A stretch of 64,000 bases of DNA from Stutzerimonas stutzeri (GTDB taxonomy: Bacteria; Pseudomonadota; Gammaproteobacteria; Pseudomonadales; Pseudomonadaceae): positions 1-64,000 of the forward strand of contig NZ_POUT01000001.1 of NCBI RefSeq assembly GCF_002890915.1, written 5' to 3'. The notes beneath the pieces were generated by a model. It saw only the letters and a list, made by a program, of their open reading frames with translations. It searched no databases and was not told where the DNA came from. Shown in pieces: positions 21,893-33,162 of this stretch. A program made the translations under genes and the position numbers. Every line of letters starts with the position of its first letter. The first letter of the stretch is position 1.

Positions 21893-24667
21893 ATGGCAGT
21901 CAAATACCCCGCGTTTCGTAGAAAATTCCCCCTACTGGTTACTGGCGGTCTGCTTGCATTGCAACCGGTAGCCGTGCCTTTTGTCGTTGCGGCCGAACAG
22001 TTCGCCTGCCAGCCCGACGCGTCGGGCAGCTGGAACTGCGCATCCAATGCCGCCAGGCCCGACCTGCCGCCGCGCCCGGTACACAGCGGCAGCGCCGTCA
22101 GCACGCCAAGCGCAGCCACGCCCGCGACCGCCAAGGCCGATGCGCCGACCGCCACCACCCGCCTGGTTACCGAGAGCAAGGGCCGCGCCCTGGCCTCGCG
22201 CAGCGCCGATTACAGCCATCTCGATTGGGTCCCGCGCGACCAGCTGACGCCCGCCCAGCTCGCCGAAACCGGCCCCTACTGCGCCGGCACCTACGTCGAG
22301 CCGGATCGTCCCGGCAAATTCGACGATACCCCGATGAGCGAAGCGCCGACCTATGTCTCGGCCAAGGCCACGCGCTACGAGCAGGAACAGGAAATCGCCA
22401 CCCTGGCCGGCGACGTGGTCCTGCGCCAGGGCAGCATCCAGGCCGAGGCCGACGAAGGCAATCTGTACCAGCTGGAGAATCGCGGCGAGCTGAGCGGCAA
22501 CGTGCGCTTTCGCGATCGCAACGCACTGATGGTCGGCGACCGCGCGGAAATCTTCCTCGACAGTGGCGAGGCCAAGGTCGAGAACGTCGAGTACGTGGTG
22601 CACTCCGGCAAGGTTCGCGGCAGCGCGCAATATGCCAAGCGCGAAGAGACCGCGATCATCCGCCTCAAGGACGGTACCTACACCAGCTGCGAGCCGGGCG
22701 AGAACAGCTGGCACCTGAAGGGCAACAACGTCACGCTGAACCCCGCCACCGGCTTCGGTTCGGCCACCAACGTCACGCTGCGGGTCAAGGATATTCCGGT
22801 GTTCTACACACCCTATATCCACTTCCCCATCGATGACCGGCGCCAGTCCGGCTTTCTCGCGCCGAGCATCGGCTCGTCGAGCGACACCGGCTTCTCGCTG
22901 CAGACGCCCTACTACTTCAACCTGGCACCGAACTTCGACGCCACCCTGTACCCGCACCTGATGACCGACCGCGGGCTGCTGATGGAAGGCCAGTTCCGCT
23001 ACCTCACGCGCAGCAGCGAAGGCCAGTTCGGCGCGGCCTACCTGGACGACAGCAACGACGACCGCGAGCTGCAGTCGGAGTACGAAGACCAGCGCTGGAT
23101 GTACAGCTGGCAACACCGCACCGGCCTGGATTCGCGCTGGCTCGCCGAGGTCGACTACACCGATATCAGCGATCCGTATTATTTCCAGGACCTGGACAGC
23201 AACCTGGGCATCAACCAGCCGGATCACCTCGACCAGCGCGGCACCCTGACCTACCGCGGCGACAGCTACACCGCCCGCCTGAACATGCATGCCTACGAGC
23301 GTGCCACGGTAGCCGACATCACCCCCTACGAGCGGTTGCCGCAGCTGACCCTCGACGGACGCCTGCCGTTCCAGCCGGGCGGCCTGAACTTCGCCTACAA
23401 GACCGAGTTCGTCAGCTTCCAGCGTAACCTGCGCAGTGGCGACTTCATCAACGAGGACGGCAACCCGGAACAGTGGTACGACGACCGCCTGCGCGGCCTG
23501 ACCCGCGCCGAGGGCGAACGCCTGCACCTGGAACCGGGCGTCAGCCTGCCGCTGAACTGGTCGTGGGGCTTCCTCAAGCCGTCGCTAAAATATGCCTATA
23601 CCCAGTACGACCTGGACCTGGACGGCCGTGGGCAGAGCACGCTGGCCAGCTATGAGTCGTTCGACAGCAGCCAGAACCGCAGCGTACCGATCTTCAGCGT
23701 CGACAGCGGCCTGTATTTCGACCGGGCCACCCAATGGTTCGGCAAGGACTACAACCAGACGCTCGAACCCCGACTGTTCTACCTCTACGTGCCGGAAGAA
23801 GACCAGGACGACATCCCGGTCTTCGATACCGGCGAAAGCAGCTTCAGCTACTCCTCGCTGTGGCGCGAAAACCGCTTCTCCGGCAAGGACCGCATCGGCG
23901 ACGCCAACCAGGTCTCCCTCGGCGTGACCAACCGTTGGGTCGAGGCCAACGGCTTCGAGCGCCAGCGCTTCAGCATCGGCCAGGCGTTCTACTTCGAAGA
24001 TCGCAAGGTGCAGCTGCGTGGCATCGACTACCGCACCCGCGCCAGTGCCACGTCCGACGTATCGCCCTATGCGCTGGAGTACATGTACCGCTACAACCGC
24101 GACTGGCGCTTCACCTCGACCTTCAACTGGGACCCAGACAGCCACAGCACCCGCTCCGGCAGCGCCATGTGGCACTACCAGCCGGCCGACAACCCGGGCA
24201 AGATCGTCAACGTCGGCTATCGCTACCGCAACGACACCATGCGCTTCGACCAGGCGACCGGCGAGTGGACCTACGGCGGAGACTACGGCAACTGCGAAAC
24301 CGACCCGGCCAACTGCATCAAGGACTACTACAAGATCAACCAGCACGACTTCTCCGTCATCTGGCCGATCGTCCCGCAATGGAGCGTCATCGCCCGCTGG
24401 CAGCACGACTACAGCCGCAGCCGCACCCTGGAAGCCTTCGGTGGCTTCGAGTACGACAGCTGCTGTTGGAAACTGCGCCTGATCAACCGCTACTGGATCG
24501 ACTACGACGAGACCAGTCTCAACCCCGACCGCAATGATGAGCCGGACCGCGGCATCTTCCTGCAGATCGTCCTCAAGGGACTCGGCGGCGTAGTCGGCAA
24601 TGCGACCGAAACTTTCCTCGACGAAGGCATCCAAGGTTACCGTGAACGTGAAGATCAAGCTTTCTGA
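21893..24667 (+). CDS. lptD: LPS-assembly protein LptD
   Basis: Outer-membrane beta-barrel that, with LptE, inserts lipopolysaccharide into the outer leaflet. The 924-residue precursor has a signal peptide (about 1-33), an N-terminal jellyroll/OstA domain (about 120-250) and a large C-terminal barrel ending in F. The neighbouring cysteines YDSCCWKL near 859-860 correspond to the disulfide pair of E. coli LptD. N-terminal cysteine partners are present too. I chose [13 protein letters not shown] as start because an RKxP-type n-region follows directly. A start 51 bases earlier is less likely. It heads the lptD-surA-pdxA-rsmA-apaG-apaH cluster. Confidence 0.96.
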   Translation: MAVKYPAFRRKFPLLVTGGLLALQPVAVPFVVAAEQFACQPDASGSWNCASNAARPDLPPRPVHSGSAVSTPSAATPATAKADAPTATTRLVTESKGRALASRSADYSHLDWVPRDQLTPAQLAETGPYCAGTYVEPDRPGKFDDTPMSEAPTYVSAKATRYEQEQEIATLAGDVVLRQGSIQAEADEGNLYQLENRGELSGNVRFRDRNALMVGDRAEIFLDSGEAKVENVEYVVHSGKVRGSAQYAKREETAIIRLKDGTYTSCEPGENSWHLKGNNVTLNPATGFGSATNVTLRVKDIPVFYTPYIHFPIDDRRQSGFLAPSIGSSSDTGFSLQTPYYFNLAPNFDATLYPHLMTDRGLLMEGQFRYLTRSSEGQFGAAYLDDSNDDRELQSEYEDQRWMYSWQHRTGLDSRWLAEVDYTDISDPYYFQDLDSNLGINQPDHLDQRGTLTYRGDSYTARLNMHAYERATVADITPYERLPQLTLDGRLPFQPGGLNFAYKTEFVSFQRNLRSGDFINEDGNPEQWYDDRLRGLTRAEGERLHLEPGVSLPLNWSWGFLKPSLKYAYTQYDLDLDGRGQSTLASYESFDSSQNRSVPIFSVDSGLYFDRATQWFGKDYNQTLEPRLFYLYVPEEDQDDIPVFDTGESSFSYSSLWRENRFSGKDRIGDANQVSLGVTNRWVEANGFERQRFSIGQAFYFEDRKVQLRGIDYRTRASATSDVSPYALEYMYRYNRDWRFTSTFNWDPDSHSTRSGSAMWHYQPADNPGKIVNVGYRYRNDTMRFDQATGEWTYGGDYGNCETDPANCIKDYYKINQHDFSVIWPIVPQWSVIARWQHDYSRSRTLEAFGGFEYDSCCWKLRLINRYWIDYDETSLNPDRNDEPDRGIFLQIVLKGLGGVVGNATETFLDEGIQGYREREDQAF

Positions 24668-25955
24668 AGTACTCCGCCCGCTCGCGCTCGGCGCCCTGCT
24701 GCTGGGCGGTGCGACCCTCGCGCCCACAGCCCTTGCCCAGGTCCAGCCGCTGGACCGCGTGGTGGCCATCGTCGACAACGACGTCATCATGCAGAGCCAG
24801 CTGGAGCAGCGGATACGCGAAGTGCAGCAGACCATCGACAAGCGCGGCGCCGACGCACCGCCGATGGACGTGCTGCAGCAGCAGGTGCTGGAGCGCCTGA
24901 TCACCGAGAACCTGCAGCTGCAGATCGGTGAGCGCTCCGGCATTCGCATTTCCGACGAAGAGCTCAACCAGGCCATGGGCACCATCGCCCAGCGCAACAA
25001 CATGACCCCGGAGCAGTTTCGCGACGCCCTGACCCGCGACGGCCTGAGCCTGGAAACCGCCCGCGAGCAGATCCGCCGCGAGATGATCATCAGCCGCGTG
25101 CGCCAGCGCCGGATCGCCGAGCGCGTCCAGGTCTCCAACCAGGAGGTGCAGAACTTCCTCGCCTCCGACCTCGGCAAGCTGCAGCTGTCCGAGGAATACC
25201 ACCTGGCCAACATCCTCATCGCCGTGCCGGAAGCCGCCGATTCGGCGACCATCCAGGCCGCCGAACGCACCGCCATGGACACCTACCAGCAACTGCAGCA
25301 GGGCGCCGACTTCGCCCGCCTCGCGGTCTCCCGTTCGGCCAGCGAGAATGCCCTGGAGGGCGGCGACATGGGCTGGCGCAAGGCTGCCCAGCTGCCACCG
25401 CCCTTCGACAGCCAGGTCCGCGAACTGACCGTCGGCGAAGTGACCCAGCCGGTACGCACGCCACCGGGCTTCATCCTGCTCAAGCTGCTGGACAAGCGCG
25501 GCGGCGAAACCCAGGTGCGCGACGAAGTGCATGTGCGTCACATCCTGATCAAGCCGAGCGCCATTCGCAGCGACGACGAAGCCCGCCTGCTGGTGCAGCG
25601 CCTGCGCGACCGCATCGGCGCCGGCGAAGACTTCGCCCAGCTGGCGAAAAGCTTTTCCGAGGACCCGGGCTCGGCCCTCAATGGCGGCGACCTGAACTGG
25701 ATCGATCCCGCCTCGCTGGTGCCCGAGTTCCGCGAGGTCATGGCCAATACCGCCAGCGGCGAGCTGTCCCAGGCGTTCAAGTCGCCCTATGGCTGGCATA
25801 TCCTCGAAGTCCTCGGTCGCCGCGCCACCGATGCCAGCGAGGAGTTCCGCGAGCAACAGGCCCTGACCCTGCTGCGCAACCGCAAGTACGACGAAGAACT
25901 GCAGGCCTGGCTGCGTCAGATCCGCGACGAAGCCTATGTGGAAATAAAGCTTTAA
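24642..25955 (+). CDS. surA: periplasmic chaperone/peptidyl-prolyl isomerase SurA
   Basis: SurA escorts outer-membrane proteins, including LptD, to the BAM complex. After a signal peptide (about 1-33), an N-terminal chaperone domain begins [13 protein letters not shown]. Two parvulin domains follow, at about 180-280 and 290-385, the second with HVRHILIK and GGDLNWI. No ATG fits well. GTG at 24642, five bases after AAGG, is the best start and gives 437 residues. GTG at 24648 is an alternative. The gene overlaps the end of lptD by 26 bp, implying coupling of client and chaperone. Confidence 0.93.
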   Translation: MNVKIKLSEVLRPLALGALLLGGATLAPTALAQVQPLDRVVAIVDNDVIMQSQLEQRIREVQQTIDKRGADAPPMDVLQQQVLERLITENLQLQIGERSGIRISDEELNQAMGTIAQRNNMTPEQFRDALTRDGLSLETAREQIRREMIISRVRQRRIAERVQVSNQEVQNFLASDLGKLQLSEEYHLANILIAVPEAADSATIQAAERTAMDTYQQLQQGADFARLAVSRSASENALEGGDMGWRKAAQLPPPFDSQVRELTVGEVTQPVRTPPGFILLKLLDKRGGETQVRDEVHVRHILIKPSAIRSDDEARLLVQRLRDRIGAGEDFAQLAKSFSEDPGSALNGGDLNWIDPASLVPEFREVMANTASGELSQAFKSPYGWHILEVLGRRATDASEEFREQQALTLLRNRKYDEELQAWLRQIRDEAYVEIKL

Positions 25956-25967
25956 GCTGGAGAAAAG

Positions 25968-26041
25968 CGTAGGGTGGATGTCGCTTTTTACATCCACCGC
26001 AACTCCGCGCGGTGGATCGATGAAGCGCGATCCACCCTACG
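25968..26041. repeat. 74-bp palindromic intergenic repeat
   Basis: The outer arms CGTAGGGTGGAT (25968-25979) and ATCCACCCTACG (26030-26041) are perfect 12-bp inverted repeats. Inner arms ATCCACCGC (25992-26000) and GCGGTGGAT (26009-26017) also pair, so the element can fold as one long hairpin or two smaller ones. It fills most of the surA-pdxA gap. Repeats of this kind recur in gammaproteobacterial intergenic DNA. No other copy is seen in this window. Confidence 0.7.
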
Positions 26042-26136
26042 AAGCTGCACGCCAGGATGCGGGGTGATGGCCGAAGGGTCGCCACCCCGTTTGCATTTCA
26101 GGCGGGCGCCCGCCGCCCCATGCCGAGAGCACACCG

Positions 26137-27171
26137 ATGACTCTTTCCCGCCCCTTCGTTCTCACCCCTGGCGAACCGGCCGGCATCGGCCCGGATCTCT
26201 GTCTGCTGCTGGCGCGCCAGGCGCAACCGCAAGCCCTGGTGGCCATTGCCAGCCGTGCCCTGCTGGCGCAGCGTGCCGAGCAACTGGGGCTGGCCATCGA
26301 ACTGCGCGATGCCGGGCCGCAGAACTGGCCAGGCGAACCGGCGCCGGCCAACTGCCTGTACGTCTGGGACACCCCGCTCGCCGCGCCGGTGACGGCAGGC
26401 CAGCTCGACCCGCGCAACGCCCACTATGTGCTGGAGACGTTGACCCGCGCCGGGCGCGGCTGCCTGGACGGCAGTTTCGCCGGCATGATCACCGCCCCGG
26501 TGCACAAGGGCGTGATCAACGAAGCCGGCATTCCCTTCTCCGGGCACACCGAATTCCTCGCCGAGCTGACCCACACCGAGCAGGTGGTGATGATGCTGGC
26601 CACGCATGGCCTGCGCGTGGCACTGGTCACCACCCACCTGCCGCTCAAGGACGTCGCCGCCGCGATCACCGCCGAGCGCCTGCAGCGGGTCACGCGTATC
26701 CTGCACGCCGATCTCGTCGGCAAGTTCGGCATCGCGCAGCCGCGCATCCTGGTCTGCGGCCTGAATCCCCACGCGGGCGAAGGCGGCCACCTGGGGCGCG
26801 AAGAAATCGAGATCATCGAGCCGACACTCGAGCAACTGCGTGGCGAAGGGATGAATCTGATCGGCCCGCTGCCGGCCGACACGCTGTTCACGCCGAAGCA
26901 TCTCGAACGCTGCGACGCCGTTCTGGCGATGTACCACGACCAGGGCCTGCCGGTGCTCAAGTACAAGGGCTTCGGCGCCGCGGTCAATGTCACCCTCGGC
27001 CTGCCGATCGTACGCACCTCGGTGGACCACGGAACCGCGCTGGATCTGGCCGGCTCTGGCCGGATCGACATCGGCAGCCTGCAGGTTGCGCTGGAGACGG
27101 CCTACCAGATGGCCGGACGCTCGAACCAGGCCGCCAGCCGAGAGGATGCCGATAGCAGGCGCACCTGTTAA
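26137..27171 (+). CDS. pdxA: 4-hydroxythreonine-4-phosphate dehydrogenase
   Basis: NAD-dependent enzyme of the DXP-dependent pyridoxal-5-phosphate pathway. The 344-residue product shows [13 protein letters not shown], the metal ligands in the GHTEFLAEL region, [23 protein letters not shown] and [12 protein letters not shown], all PdxA signatures. The last 20 residues (after AYQMAG) are a poorly conserved tail. It is separated from surA by a palindromic repeat, so it may be partly uncoupled from the upstream genes. Confidence 0.96.
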   Translation: MTLSRPFVLTPGEPAGIGPDLCLLLARQAQPQALVAIASRALLAQRAEQLGLAIELRDAGPQNWPGEPAPANCLYVWDTPLAAPVTAGQLDPRNAHYVLETLTRAGRGCLDGSFAGMITAPVHKGVINEAGIPFSGHTEFLAELTHTEQVVMMLATHGLRVALVTTHLPLKDVAAAITAERLQRVTRILHADLVGKFGIAQPRILVCGLNPHAGEGGHLGREEIEIIEPTLEQLRGEGMNLIGPLPADTLFTPKHLERCDAVLAMYHDQGLPVLKYKGFGAAVNVTLGLPIVRTSVDHGTALDLAGSGRIDIGSLQVALETAYQMAGRSNQAASREDADSRRTC

Positions 27172-27242
27172 GCTTCGCGTCTTTGCATTTTCGCTTTACG
27201 CTCTTGCTTGACGCTTGCGGCTTGAAGCTTGGAGCTGCCTTC

Positions 27243-28037
27243 ATGTCCGACTATCAACACCGTGCGCGCAAGCGCTTCGGCCAGAACTTCCTGCACGACG
27301 CCGGGGTGATCCACCGCATCCTGCGGGCGATTCATGCCAAGGAAGGTGAGCGTCTGGTCGAGATCGGCCCTGGCCAGGGCGCACTCACCGAGGGGCTGCT
27401 CGACAGCGGCGCACACCTGGACGTGGTCGAACTCGATCTGGATCTGATCCCGATCCTGCAAAGCAAATTCGCCGAGCGGGCCAATTTCGCCCTGCACCAG
27501 GGCGATGCGCTGAAGTTCGACTTCGCTCGCCTCAGCGACCAGCCGGCCAGCCTGCGCATCGTCGGCAACCTGCCGTACAACATTTCCACGCCGCTGATCT
27601 TCCACCTGCTCGACCATGCGCGGCTGATCCGCGACATGCACTTCATGCTGCAGAAGGAAGTGGTCGAACGCCTGGCCGCTCAGCCAGGCGGCGGCGACTG
27701 GGGCCGGCTGTCTATCATGGTGCAGTATCACTGCCGCGTGGAGCATCTGTTCAACGTCGGTCCGGGCGCCTTCAACCCGGCGCCCAAGGTCGATTCGGCC
27801 ATCGTCCGGCTGGTGCCCCACGAGACGCTGCCGCATCCGGCGCGCGATCACCGCCAGCTGGAACGCGTCGTGCGCGAGGCCTTCAACCAGCGTCGCAAGA
27901 CCTTGCGCAATACCCTCAAGGGGCTGCTCGACGCGCAGGCCATCGAGGCCGCCGAGGTGGATGGCAGCCTGCGCCCCGAGCAGCTGGACCTGGCGGCCTT
28001 CGTCCGCCTTTCCGATCAACTGACCGAGCGCAGCTAG
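27243..28037 (+). CDS. rsmA: 16S rRNA dimethyladenosine transferase
   Basis: RsmA (KsgA) dimethylates two adjacent adenosines near the 3' end of 16S rRNA, a late 30S assembly checkpoint. The 264-residue protein has [11 protein letters not shown], the SAM motif [20 protein letters not shown], and the catalytic NLPYNIS motif. I chose [13 protein letters not shown] as start, with GGAG upstream. The 70-bp gap after pdxA holds an imperfect repeat of GCTT/GCAAGC units with no gene. Confidence 0.96.
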   Translation: MSDYQHRARKRFGQNFLHDAGVIHRILRAIHAKEGERLVEIGPGQGALTEGLLDSGAHLDVVELDLDLIPILQSKFAERANFALHQGDALKFDFARLSDQPASLRIVGNLPYNISTPLIFHLLDHARLIRDMHFMLQKEVVERLAAQPGGGDWGRLSIMVQYHCRVEHLFNVGPGAFNPAPKVDSAIVRLVPHETLPHPARDHRQLERVVREAFNQRRKTLRNTLKGLLDAQAIEAAEVDGSLRPEQLDLAAFVRLSDQLTERS

Positions 28038-28074
28038 GGCCACGGTCCCGGGCTGCACTCCAGCGAGCCGGCTA

Positions 28075-28458
28075 ATGTCCGAAGATCAACGCTATCGCAT
28101 CGATGTCAGCGTCACGCCCCGCTACCTGGCCGCACAGTCGGAGCCGGAACAAAACCGCTACGCCTTTGCCTACACGGTAACCATCGAAAACACTGGCGAG
28201 ATTGCGGCGCAGCTGCTTTCACGGCACTGGATCATCACCGATGGCGATGGCCAGGTGCAGGAAGTGCGCGGCGCCGGGGTCATCGGCGAACAGCCGCTGA
28301 TCGCCCCGGGCGAGCACCATGTCTATACCAGCGGCACCCTGTTGCCGACCTGCGTCGGCAGCATGCAGGGCAGCTATCAGATGCTGGCGGAGGATGGGCA
28401 CCGCTTCGACGCCGTCATCGCGCCGTTCCGCCTGGCCGTACCCGGAGCACTGCATTGA
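28075..28458 (+). CDS. apaG: ApaG protein
   Basis: Single-domain immunoglobulin-like fold protein of 127 residues, of unclear biochemical role. It is conserved next to rsmA and apaH in gammaproteobacteria. Typical stretches include [47 protein letters not shown] and GSMQGSYQM. Its stop overlaps the apaH start, so the two are translationally coupled. Confidence 0.93.
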   Translation: MSEDQRYRIDVSVTPRYLAAQSEPEQNRYAFAYTVTIENTGEIAAQLLSRHWIITDGDGQVQEVRGAGVIGEQPLIAPGEHHVYTSGTLLPTCVGSMQGSYQMLAEDGHRFDAVIAPFRLAVPGALH

Positions 28459-29282
28459 CCACCTATGCAGTCGGCGACCTGCAGGGTTGCCTGGAACCCC
28501 TGAAATGCCTGTTGCAGCGGGTCGATTTCAGCCCGTCGCGCGACTGCCTGTGGCTGGCCGGCGATCTGGTCAACCGTGGCCCGCAATCGCTGGAGGCCCT
28601 GCGCTTCGTCCGCGACCTCGAAGGGGCCGCCATCACCGTGCTCGGCAACCACGACCTGCATCTGCTGGCCGTGGCGCATGACATCGAGCGCCTGCGCAAA
28701 TCCGATACCCTCAAGCCGATTCTCGCCGCGCCCGACCGCAACGACCTGATCGACTGGCTGCGCCGCCAGAAGCTCATCCACTACGACGCCGGGCGGCATA
28801 CCGTGCTGGTGCATGCGGGCATCCCGCCGCAATGGACGCTGGAGAAGGCGCTCCGGCGCGCGGCCGAAGTCGAACAGGCCTTGCAGGACGACGCCCTGCT
28901 GCTGCCGTTCCTCGACGGCATGTACGGCAACCAGCCGGCCAAGTGGAGCAAGGAGCTGCACGGCGTGCCGCGCCTGCGCCTGATCACCAACTATTTCACC
29001 CGCATGCGCTTCTGCAAGGCCGACGGCACCCTCGACCTGGAAGCCAAGGAAGGCGTCGACAGCGCACCGTCCGGCTACGCGCCCTGGTTCAGCCATCCGG
29101 GCCGCAAGACCCGCAACGTCAAGCTGATATTCGGCCACTGGGCCGCCCTCGAAGGCCGCTGCGACGAGCCGAACGTCTTCGCCCTGGATACCGGCTGCGT
29201 CTGGGGCAATGCCATGACGCTGATGAACCTCGACAGCGGCGAGCTGCATCGCTGCAACTGCGACCACGGGAAACCGCTATGA
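28455..29282 (+). CDS. apaH: diadenosine tetraphosphatase (symmetrical)
   Basis: Metallophosphatase hydrolysing Ap4A to two ADP and, in E. coli, removing Np4 caps from RNA. Of 275 residues, metal motifs are GDLQGC (7-12), GDLVNRGP (35-42), GNHDLHL and a later GHWAAL. The start is TTG, overlapping the apaG TGA as TTGA, with GGAG upstream. No ATG fits. It is followed by an ATGA overlap with glpE. Confidence 0.94.
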   Translation: MTTYAVGDLQGCLEPLKCLLQRVDFSPSRDCLWLAGDLVNRGPQSLEALRFVRDLEGAAITVLGNHDLHLLAVAHDIERLRKSDTLKPILAAPDRNDLIDWLRRQKLIHYDAGRHTVLVHAGIPPQWTLEKALRRAAEVEQALQDDALLLPFLDGMYGNQPAKWSKELHGVPRLRLITNYFTRMRFCKADGTLDLEAKEGVDSAPSGYAPWFSHPGRKTRNVKLIFGHWAALEGRCDEPNVFALDTGCVWGNAMTLMNLDSGELHRCNCDHGKPL

Positions 29283-29608
29283 CCGACTTCAAACGCATCG
29301 CCCCCGAACAGGCCCTGGCCATGCGCGAAGCTGGCGCGGTGGTCGTCGACATCCGCGACCCGCACAGCTATGCCAACGGCCATATCGCCGGTTCCGTGCA
29401 CCTGGACAACCATTCGCTGCCGGACTTCATCGCCGCCGCCGACCTCGACCAGCCGCTGATCGTGACCTGCTACCACGGCCATTCCAGCCAGAGCGCCGCA
29501 GCCTACCTGGCCAACCAGGGTTTTTCCGAGGTCTACAGCCTCGACGGCGGTTTCGAGCTCTGGCGCCACGCCTACCCCGCGCATGTCGAACGCGACGAGC
29601 AAGCGTAA
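29279..29608 (+). CDS. glpE: thiosulfate sulfurtransferase GlpE (rhodanese)
   Basis: Single-domain rhodanese moving sulfur from thiosulfate to cyanide or thiols. Of 109 residues, the active-site loop CYHGHSS places the catalytic cysteine at C64. [13 protein letters not shown] and GGFELWR are family features. It starts inside the apaH stop (ATGA) and is the last gene of the lptD cluster. Confidence 0.93.
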   Translation: MTDFKRIAPEQALAMREAGAVVVDIRDPHSYANGHIAGSVHLDNHSLPDFIAAADLDQPLIVTCYHGHSSQSAAAYLANQGFSEVYSLDGGFELWRHAYPAHVERDEQA

Positions 29609-29648
29609 AAAAATATTTCCCGCCGGTGCCGCGCCAGCCGCGGCCTGA

Positions 29649-29675
29649 GCCCTGCCGCCAGCCGAACGGCAGGGC
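29649..29675 (+). terminator. hairpin after glpE
   Basis: A 9-bp perfect stem, GCCCTGCCG (29649-29657) with CGGCAGGGC (29667-29675), has a 9-base loop 40 bp past glpE. There is no T run. It may stabilise or end the operon transcript. Confidence 0.45.
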
Positions 29676-29694
29676 CTAAATGCATTCGCTCTTC

Positions 29695-29721
29695 TTGACC
29701 ACGCCGAATCCGAACTATCCT
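29695..29721 (+). promoter_or_regulatory. possible stationary-phase promoter for prkA-yeaH-spoVR
   Basis: TTGACC (29695-29700), a 15-bp spacer and CTATCCT (-10 TATCCT at 29716-29721) resemble the RpoS-type -10 CTATACT. RpoS control of the E. coli homologs is known. The remaining sequence to the prkA start (about 155 bases) would be a long leader in which nothing else was recognised. Confidence 0.3.
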
Positions 29722-29878
29722 TGAGTTCAGGCCATCCAATGAATGAAAGCCGGGAAACGGCTACCGGAATTCAGGGTTTCGACCATTAGGTGTTCGGGGG
29801 AACTCCACTGGCCGCCACTTCGGCCGGGCTCCAGGATGCCTGATGACACGCCATTCGTGCATCGACCGAGGTGAAGTC

Positions 29879-31801
29879 ATGAGCATTTTCAGCCACTTCC
29901 AGCAACGATTCGAAGCGACCCGCCAGGAAGAGTATTCGCTCCAGGAATACCTCGATCTGTGCAAGCAGGACCCGGGAACCTATGCCAGCGCCGCCGAGCG
30001 GCTGCTGACGGCCATCGGCGAGCCCGAACTGGTGGACACCTCCACCGACCCGCGGCTGTCGCGCATCTTCTCCAACAAGGTGATCCGCCGTTACCCGGCC
30101 TTCGCCGACTTCCATGGCATGGAGGAATGCATCGACCAGATCGTGTCCTACTTCCGCCATGCCGCCCAGGGCCTGGAGGAGAAGAAACAGATCCTCTACC
30201 TGCTCGGCCCGGTCGGTGGCGGCAAATCCTCGCTGGCGGAAAAGCTCAAGCAATTGATGGAGCACGTGCCGTTCTACGCCATCAAGGGCTCGCCGGTCTT
30301 CGAGTCGCCGCTCGGCCTGTTCAACCCCGCCGAGGACGCGCAGATCCTCGAAGAGGACTACGGCATCCCGCGGCGCTACCTCAACAGCATCATGTCGCCC
30401 TGGGCGACCAAGCGCCTGCAGGAATTCGGCGGCGACATCAGCCAGTTCCGCGTGGTCAAGCTCTACCCCTCGATCCTCAACCAGATCGCCGTGGCCAAGA
30501 CCGAGCCGGGCGACGAGAACAACCAGGACATCTCCTCGCTGGTGGGCAAGGTGGATATCCGCAAGCTGGAGGAATTCCCGCAGAACGATCCCGACGCCTA
30601 CAGCTACTCCGGCGCCCTGTGCCGGGCCAACCAGGGCCTGATGGAATTCGTCGAGATGTTCAAGGCGCCGATCAAGGTGCTGCACCCGCTGCTGACCGCC
30701 ACCCAGGAGGGCAACTACAACAGCACCGAGGGCCTCGGCGCGATCCCCTACAGCGGCATCCTGCTGGCCCACTCCAACGAATCGGAATGGCACAGCTTCC
30801 GCAACAACAAGAACAACGAGGCCTTCATCGACCGCATCTACATCGTCAAGGTGCCCTACTGCCTGCGGGTCAGCGACGAGATCAAGATCTACGACAAGCT
30901 GCTGACCAACAGCTCGTTGTCCCAGGCGCATTGCGCGCCGGATACGCTGAAGATGCTGGCCCAGTTCTCGGTACTGTCGCGGCTCAAGGAGCCGGAGAAC
31001 TCCAACATCTACTCGAAGATGCGTGTCTATGACGGCGAGAACCTGAAGGACACCGACCCCAAGGCCAAGTCGATCCAGGAATACCGCGACGCGGCCGGGG
31101 TCGACGAGGGCATGAACGGGCTTTCCACCCGCTTCGCCTTCAAGATCCTCTCCAAGGTCTTCAACTTCGACCCCCACGAGATCGCCGCCAACCCGGTGCA
31201 CCTGCTCTACGTGCTGGAGCAGCAGATCGAGCAGGAACAGTTCCCCGCCGAGGTGCGCGAACGCTACCTGCGCTTCATCAAGGAATACCTGGCGCCGCGC
31301 TACGTCGAGTTCATCGGCAAGGAAATCCAGACCGCCTACCTCGAGTCCTACAGTGAGTACGGGCAGAACATCTTCGACCGCTACGTGCTGTACGCCGACT
31401 TCTGGATCCAGGACCAGGAATACCGCGATCCGGAAACCGGCGAGATCCTCAACCGCGTGGCGCTCAACGAGGAGCTGGAGAAGATCGAGAAGCCGGCCGG
31501 CATCAGCAACCCGAAGGATTTCCGCAACGAAATCGTCAACTTCGTGTTGCGCGCCCGCGCCAACAACAACGGCAAGAATCCCTCATGGCTCAGCTACGAG
31601 AAACTGCGCGTGGTCATCGAGAAGAAGATGTTCTCCAACACCGAGGACCTGCTGCCGGTCATCAGCTTCAACGCCAAGGCCAGCAAGGAAGACCAGAAGA
31701 AGCACAACGATTTCGTCGTGCGCATGGTAGAGCGCGGCTATACCGAAAAGCAGGTTCGCCTGCTCTCCGAGTGGTATCTGCGGGTGCGTAAATCGCAGTA
31801 A
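29879..31801 (+). CDS. prkA: PrkA serine protein kinase/AAA ATPase (YeaG homolog)
   Basis: Stress-induced AAA protein. E. coli YeaG and Bacillus PrkA are described as kinases or AAA proteases. The 640-residue length matches the family exactly. Walker A is LLGPVGGGKSS (108-118). The C-terminal third holds the PrkA-specific domain (about 430-640). The start MSIFSHFQQRFE is preceded by GAGGTGAAGTC. It heads a three-gene unit with yeaH and spoVR, a set conserved across proteobacteria and linked to starvation responses. Confidence 0.95.
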   Translation: MSIFSHFQQRFEATRQEEYSLQEYLDLCKQDPGTYASAAERLLTAIGEPELVDTSTDPRLSRIFSNKVIRRYPAFADFHGMEECIDQIVSYFRHAAQGLEEKKQILYLLGPVGGGKSSLAEKLKQLMEHVPFYAIKGSPVFESPLGLFNPAEDAQILEEDYGIPRRYLNSIMSPWATKRLQEFGGDISQFRVVKLYPSILNQIAVAKTEPGDENNQDISSLVGKVDIRKLEEFPQNDPDAYSYSGALCRANQGLMEFVEMFKAPIKVLHPLLTATQEGNYNSTEGLGAIPYSGILLAHSNESEWHSFRNNKNNEAFIDRIYIVKVPYCLRVSDEIKIYDKLLTNSSLSQAHCAPDTLKMLAQFSVLSRLKEPENSNIYSKMRVYDGENLKDTDPKAKSIQEYRDAAGVDEGMNGLSTRFAFKILSKVFNFDPHEIAANPVHLLYVLEQQIEQEQFPAEVRERYLRFIKEYLAPRYVEFIGKEIQTAYLESYSEYGQNIFDRYVLYADFWIQDQEYRDPETGEILNRVALNEELEKIEKPAGISNPKDFRNEIVNFVLRARANNNGKNPSWLSYEKLRVVIEKKMFSNTEDLLPVISFNAKASKEDQKKHNDFVVRMVERGYTEKQVRLLSEWYLRVRKSQ

Positions 31802-31815
31802 GCGGCTGGAAGCCT

Positions 31816-31849
31816 GAAGCCGGGAACGGAACGCTCCGCTTCCGGCTTC
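31816..31849 (+). terminator. intercistronic hairpin between prkA and yeaH
   Basis: GAAGCCGG (31816-31823) pairs with CCGGCTTC (31842-31849) around an inner GGA/TCC pairing. A short T-rich stretch follows later. It could lower expression of the downstream genes relative to prkA. Confidence 0.4.
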
Positions 31850-31883
31850 GGGTATATGCTTTTCAGCCTAGCCCGGAGGGCCT

Positions 31884-33155
31884 ATGAGCTACGTGATCGA
31901 CCGTCGCCTGAATGGCAAGAACAAAAGCACGGTGAACCGCCAGCGCTTCCTGCAGCGGTACCGTGGGCACATCAAGAAAGCGGTGGAGGAAGCCGTTGGC
32001 CGTCGTTCCATCACCGATATGGAACATGGCGAACAGATCAGCATCCCCGGCCGCGATATCGACGAGCCGGTGCTGCACCACGGCCGCGGCGGACGCCAGA
32101 CCATCGTCCACCCCGGCAACAAGGAATTCATCGCCGGCGAACGCATCCCGCGGCCGCAGGGGGGCGGCGGCGGCCAGGGCGCCGGCCAGGCCAGCAACAG
32201 CGGCGAAGGCATGGACGACTTCGTGTTCCAGATCACCCAGGAGGAATTTCTCGACTTCATGTTCGAGGACCTGGAACTGCCCAACCTGGTCAAGCGCCAC
32301 CTCACCGGCGCCGATACCTTCAAGACGGTGCGCGCCGGCATCGCCAACGAAGGCAACCCGTCGCGGATCAACATCGTGCGCACCCTGCGCTCGGCGCATG
32401 CCCGGCGCATCGCGTTGTCCGGCAGCAGCCGTTCGCGGCTGCGCGAATTGAAGGTAGAACTGGAACGGCTGCGCCTGGAGGAACCGCACAACTTCGGCGA
32501 TATCAAGGCGGCGGAGGAGGAAATCGAACGGCTCAAGGCGCGCATCAACCGCGTGCCGTTCCTCGACACCTTCGACCTCAAGTACAACCTGCTGGTCAAG
32601 CAGCCCAACCCCAGCTCCAAGGCGGTGATGTTCTGCCTGATGGACGTCTCCGGCTCGATGACCCAGGCGACCAAGGACATCGCCAAGCGCTTCTTCATCC
32701 TGCTCTATCTGTTCCTCAAGCGGAACTACGACAAGATCGACGTGGTGTTCATCCGCCACCACACCAGCGCCAAGGAAGTCGACGAGGAGGAATTCTTCTA
32801 CTCGCGGGAAACCGGCGGCACCATCGTCTCCAGCGCGCTGAAGATGATGCAGGAGATCATGGCCGAGCGTTATCCGGCCAACGAGTGGAACATCTACGCC
32901 GCGCAGGCCTCCGACGGCGACAACTGGAACGACGATTCGCCGCTGTGCCGCGACATCCTGATCAACCAGATCATGCCGTTCGTGCAGTATTTCACCTACG
33001 TCGAAATCACCCCACGCGAGCACCAGGCGCTCTGGTACGAGTACAACCAAGTGGCCGAAACCTTCGCCGAGGCGTTCGCCCAACAGCAACTGGTGAGCGC
33101 GGCGGACATCTACCCGGTGTTCCGCGAACTCTTCCAGCGACGGATGACCAGTTGA
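31884..33155 (+). CDS. UPF0229/DUF444 family protein YeaH
   Basis: Unknown biochemical role, always found with prkA and spoVR. The 423-residue protein begins [13 protein letters not shown], has a glycine-rich low-complexity stretch near 92-112 ([10 protein letters not shown]), and a von Willebrand A-like region with the metal-site motif MDVSGSMTQ near 252-260. GGAGG precedes the ATG. The next gene follows after eight bases. Confidence 0.93.
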   Translation: MSYVIDRRLNGKNKSTVNRQRFLQRYRGHIKKAVEEAVGRRSITDMEHGEQISIPGRDIDEPVLHHGRGGRQTIVHPGNKEFIAGERIPRPQGGGGGQGAGQASNSGEGMDDFVFQITQEEFLDFMFEDLELPNLVKRHLTGADTFKTVRAGIANEGNPSRINIVRTLRSAHARRIALSGSSRSRLRELKVELERLRLEEPHNFGDIKAAEEEIERLKARINRVPFLDTFDLKYNLLVKQPNPSSKAVMFCLMDVSGSMTQATKDIAKRFFILLYLFLKRNYDKIDVVFIRHHTSAKEVDEEEFFYSRETGGTIVSSALKMMQEIMAERYPANEWNIYAAQASDGDNWNDDSPLCRDILINQIMPFVQYFTYVEITPREHQALWYEYNQVAETFAEAFAQQQLVSAADIYPVFRELFQRRMTS

Positions 33156-33162
33156 GGTGCGC

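Noticed and set aside
27172..27242. GCTTGAAGCTT-rich gap before rsmA as a small gene or IS end
   Set aside because: It is a short imperfect repeat with no terminal repeats, duplication or coding signal.
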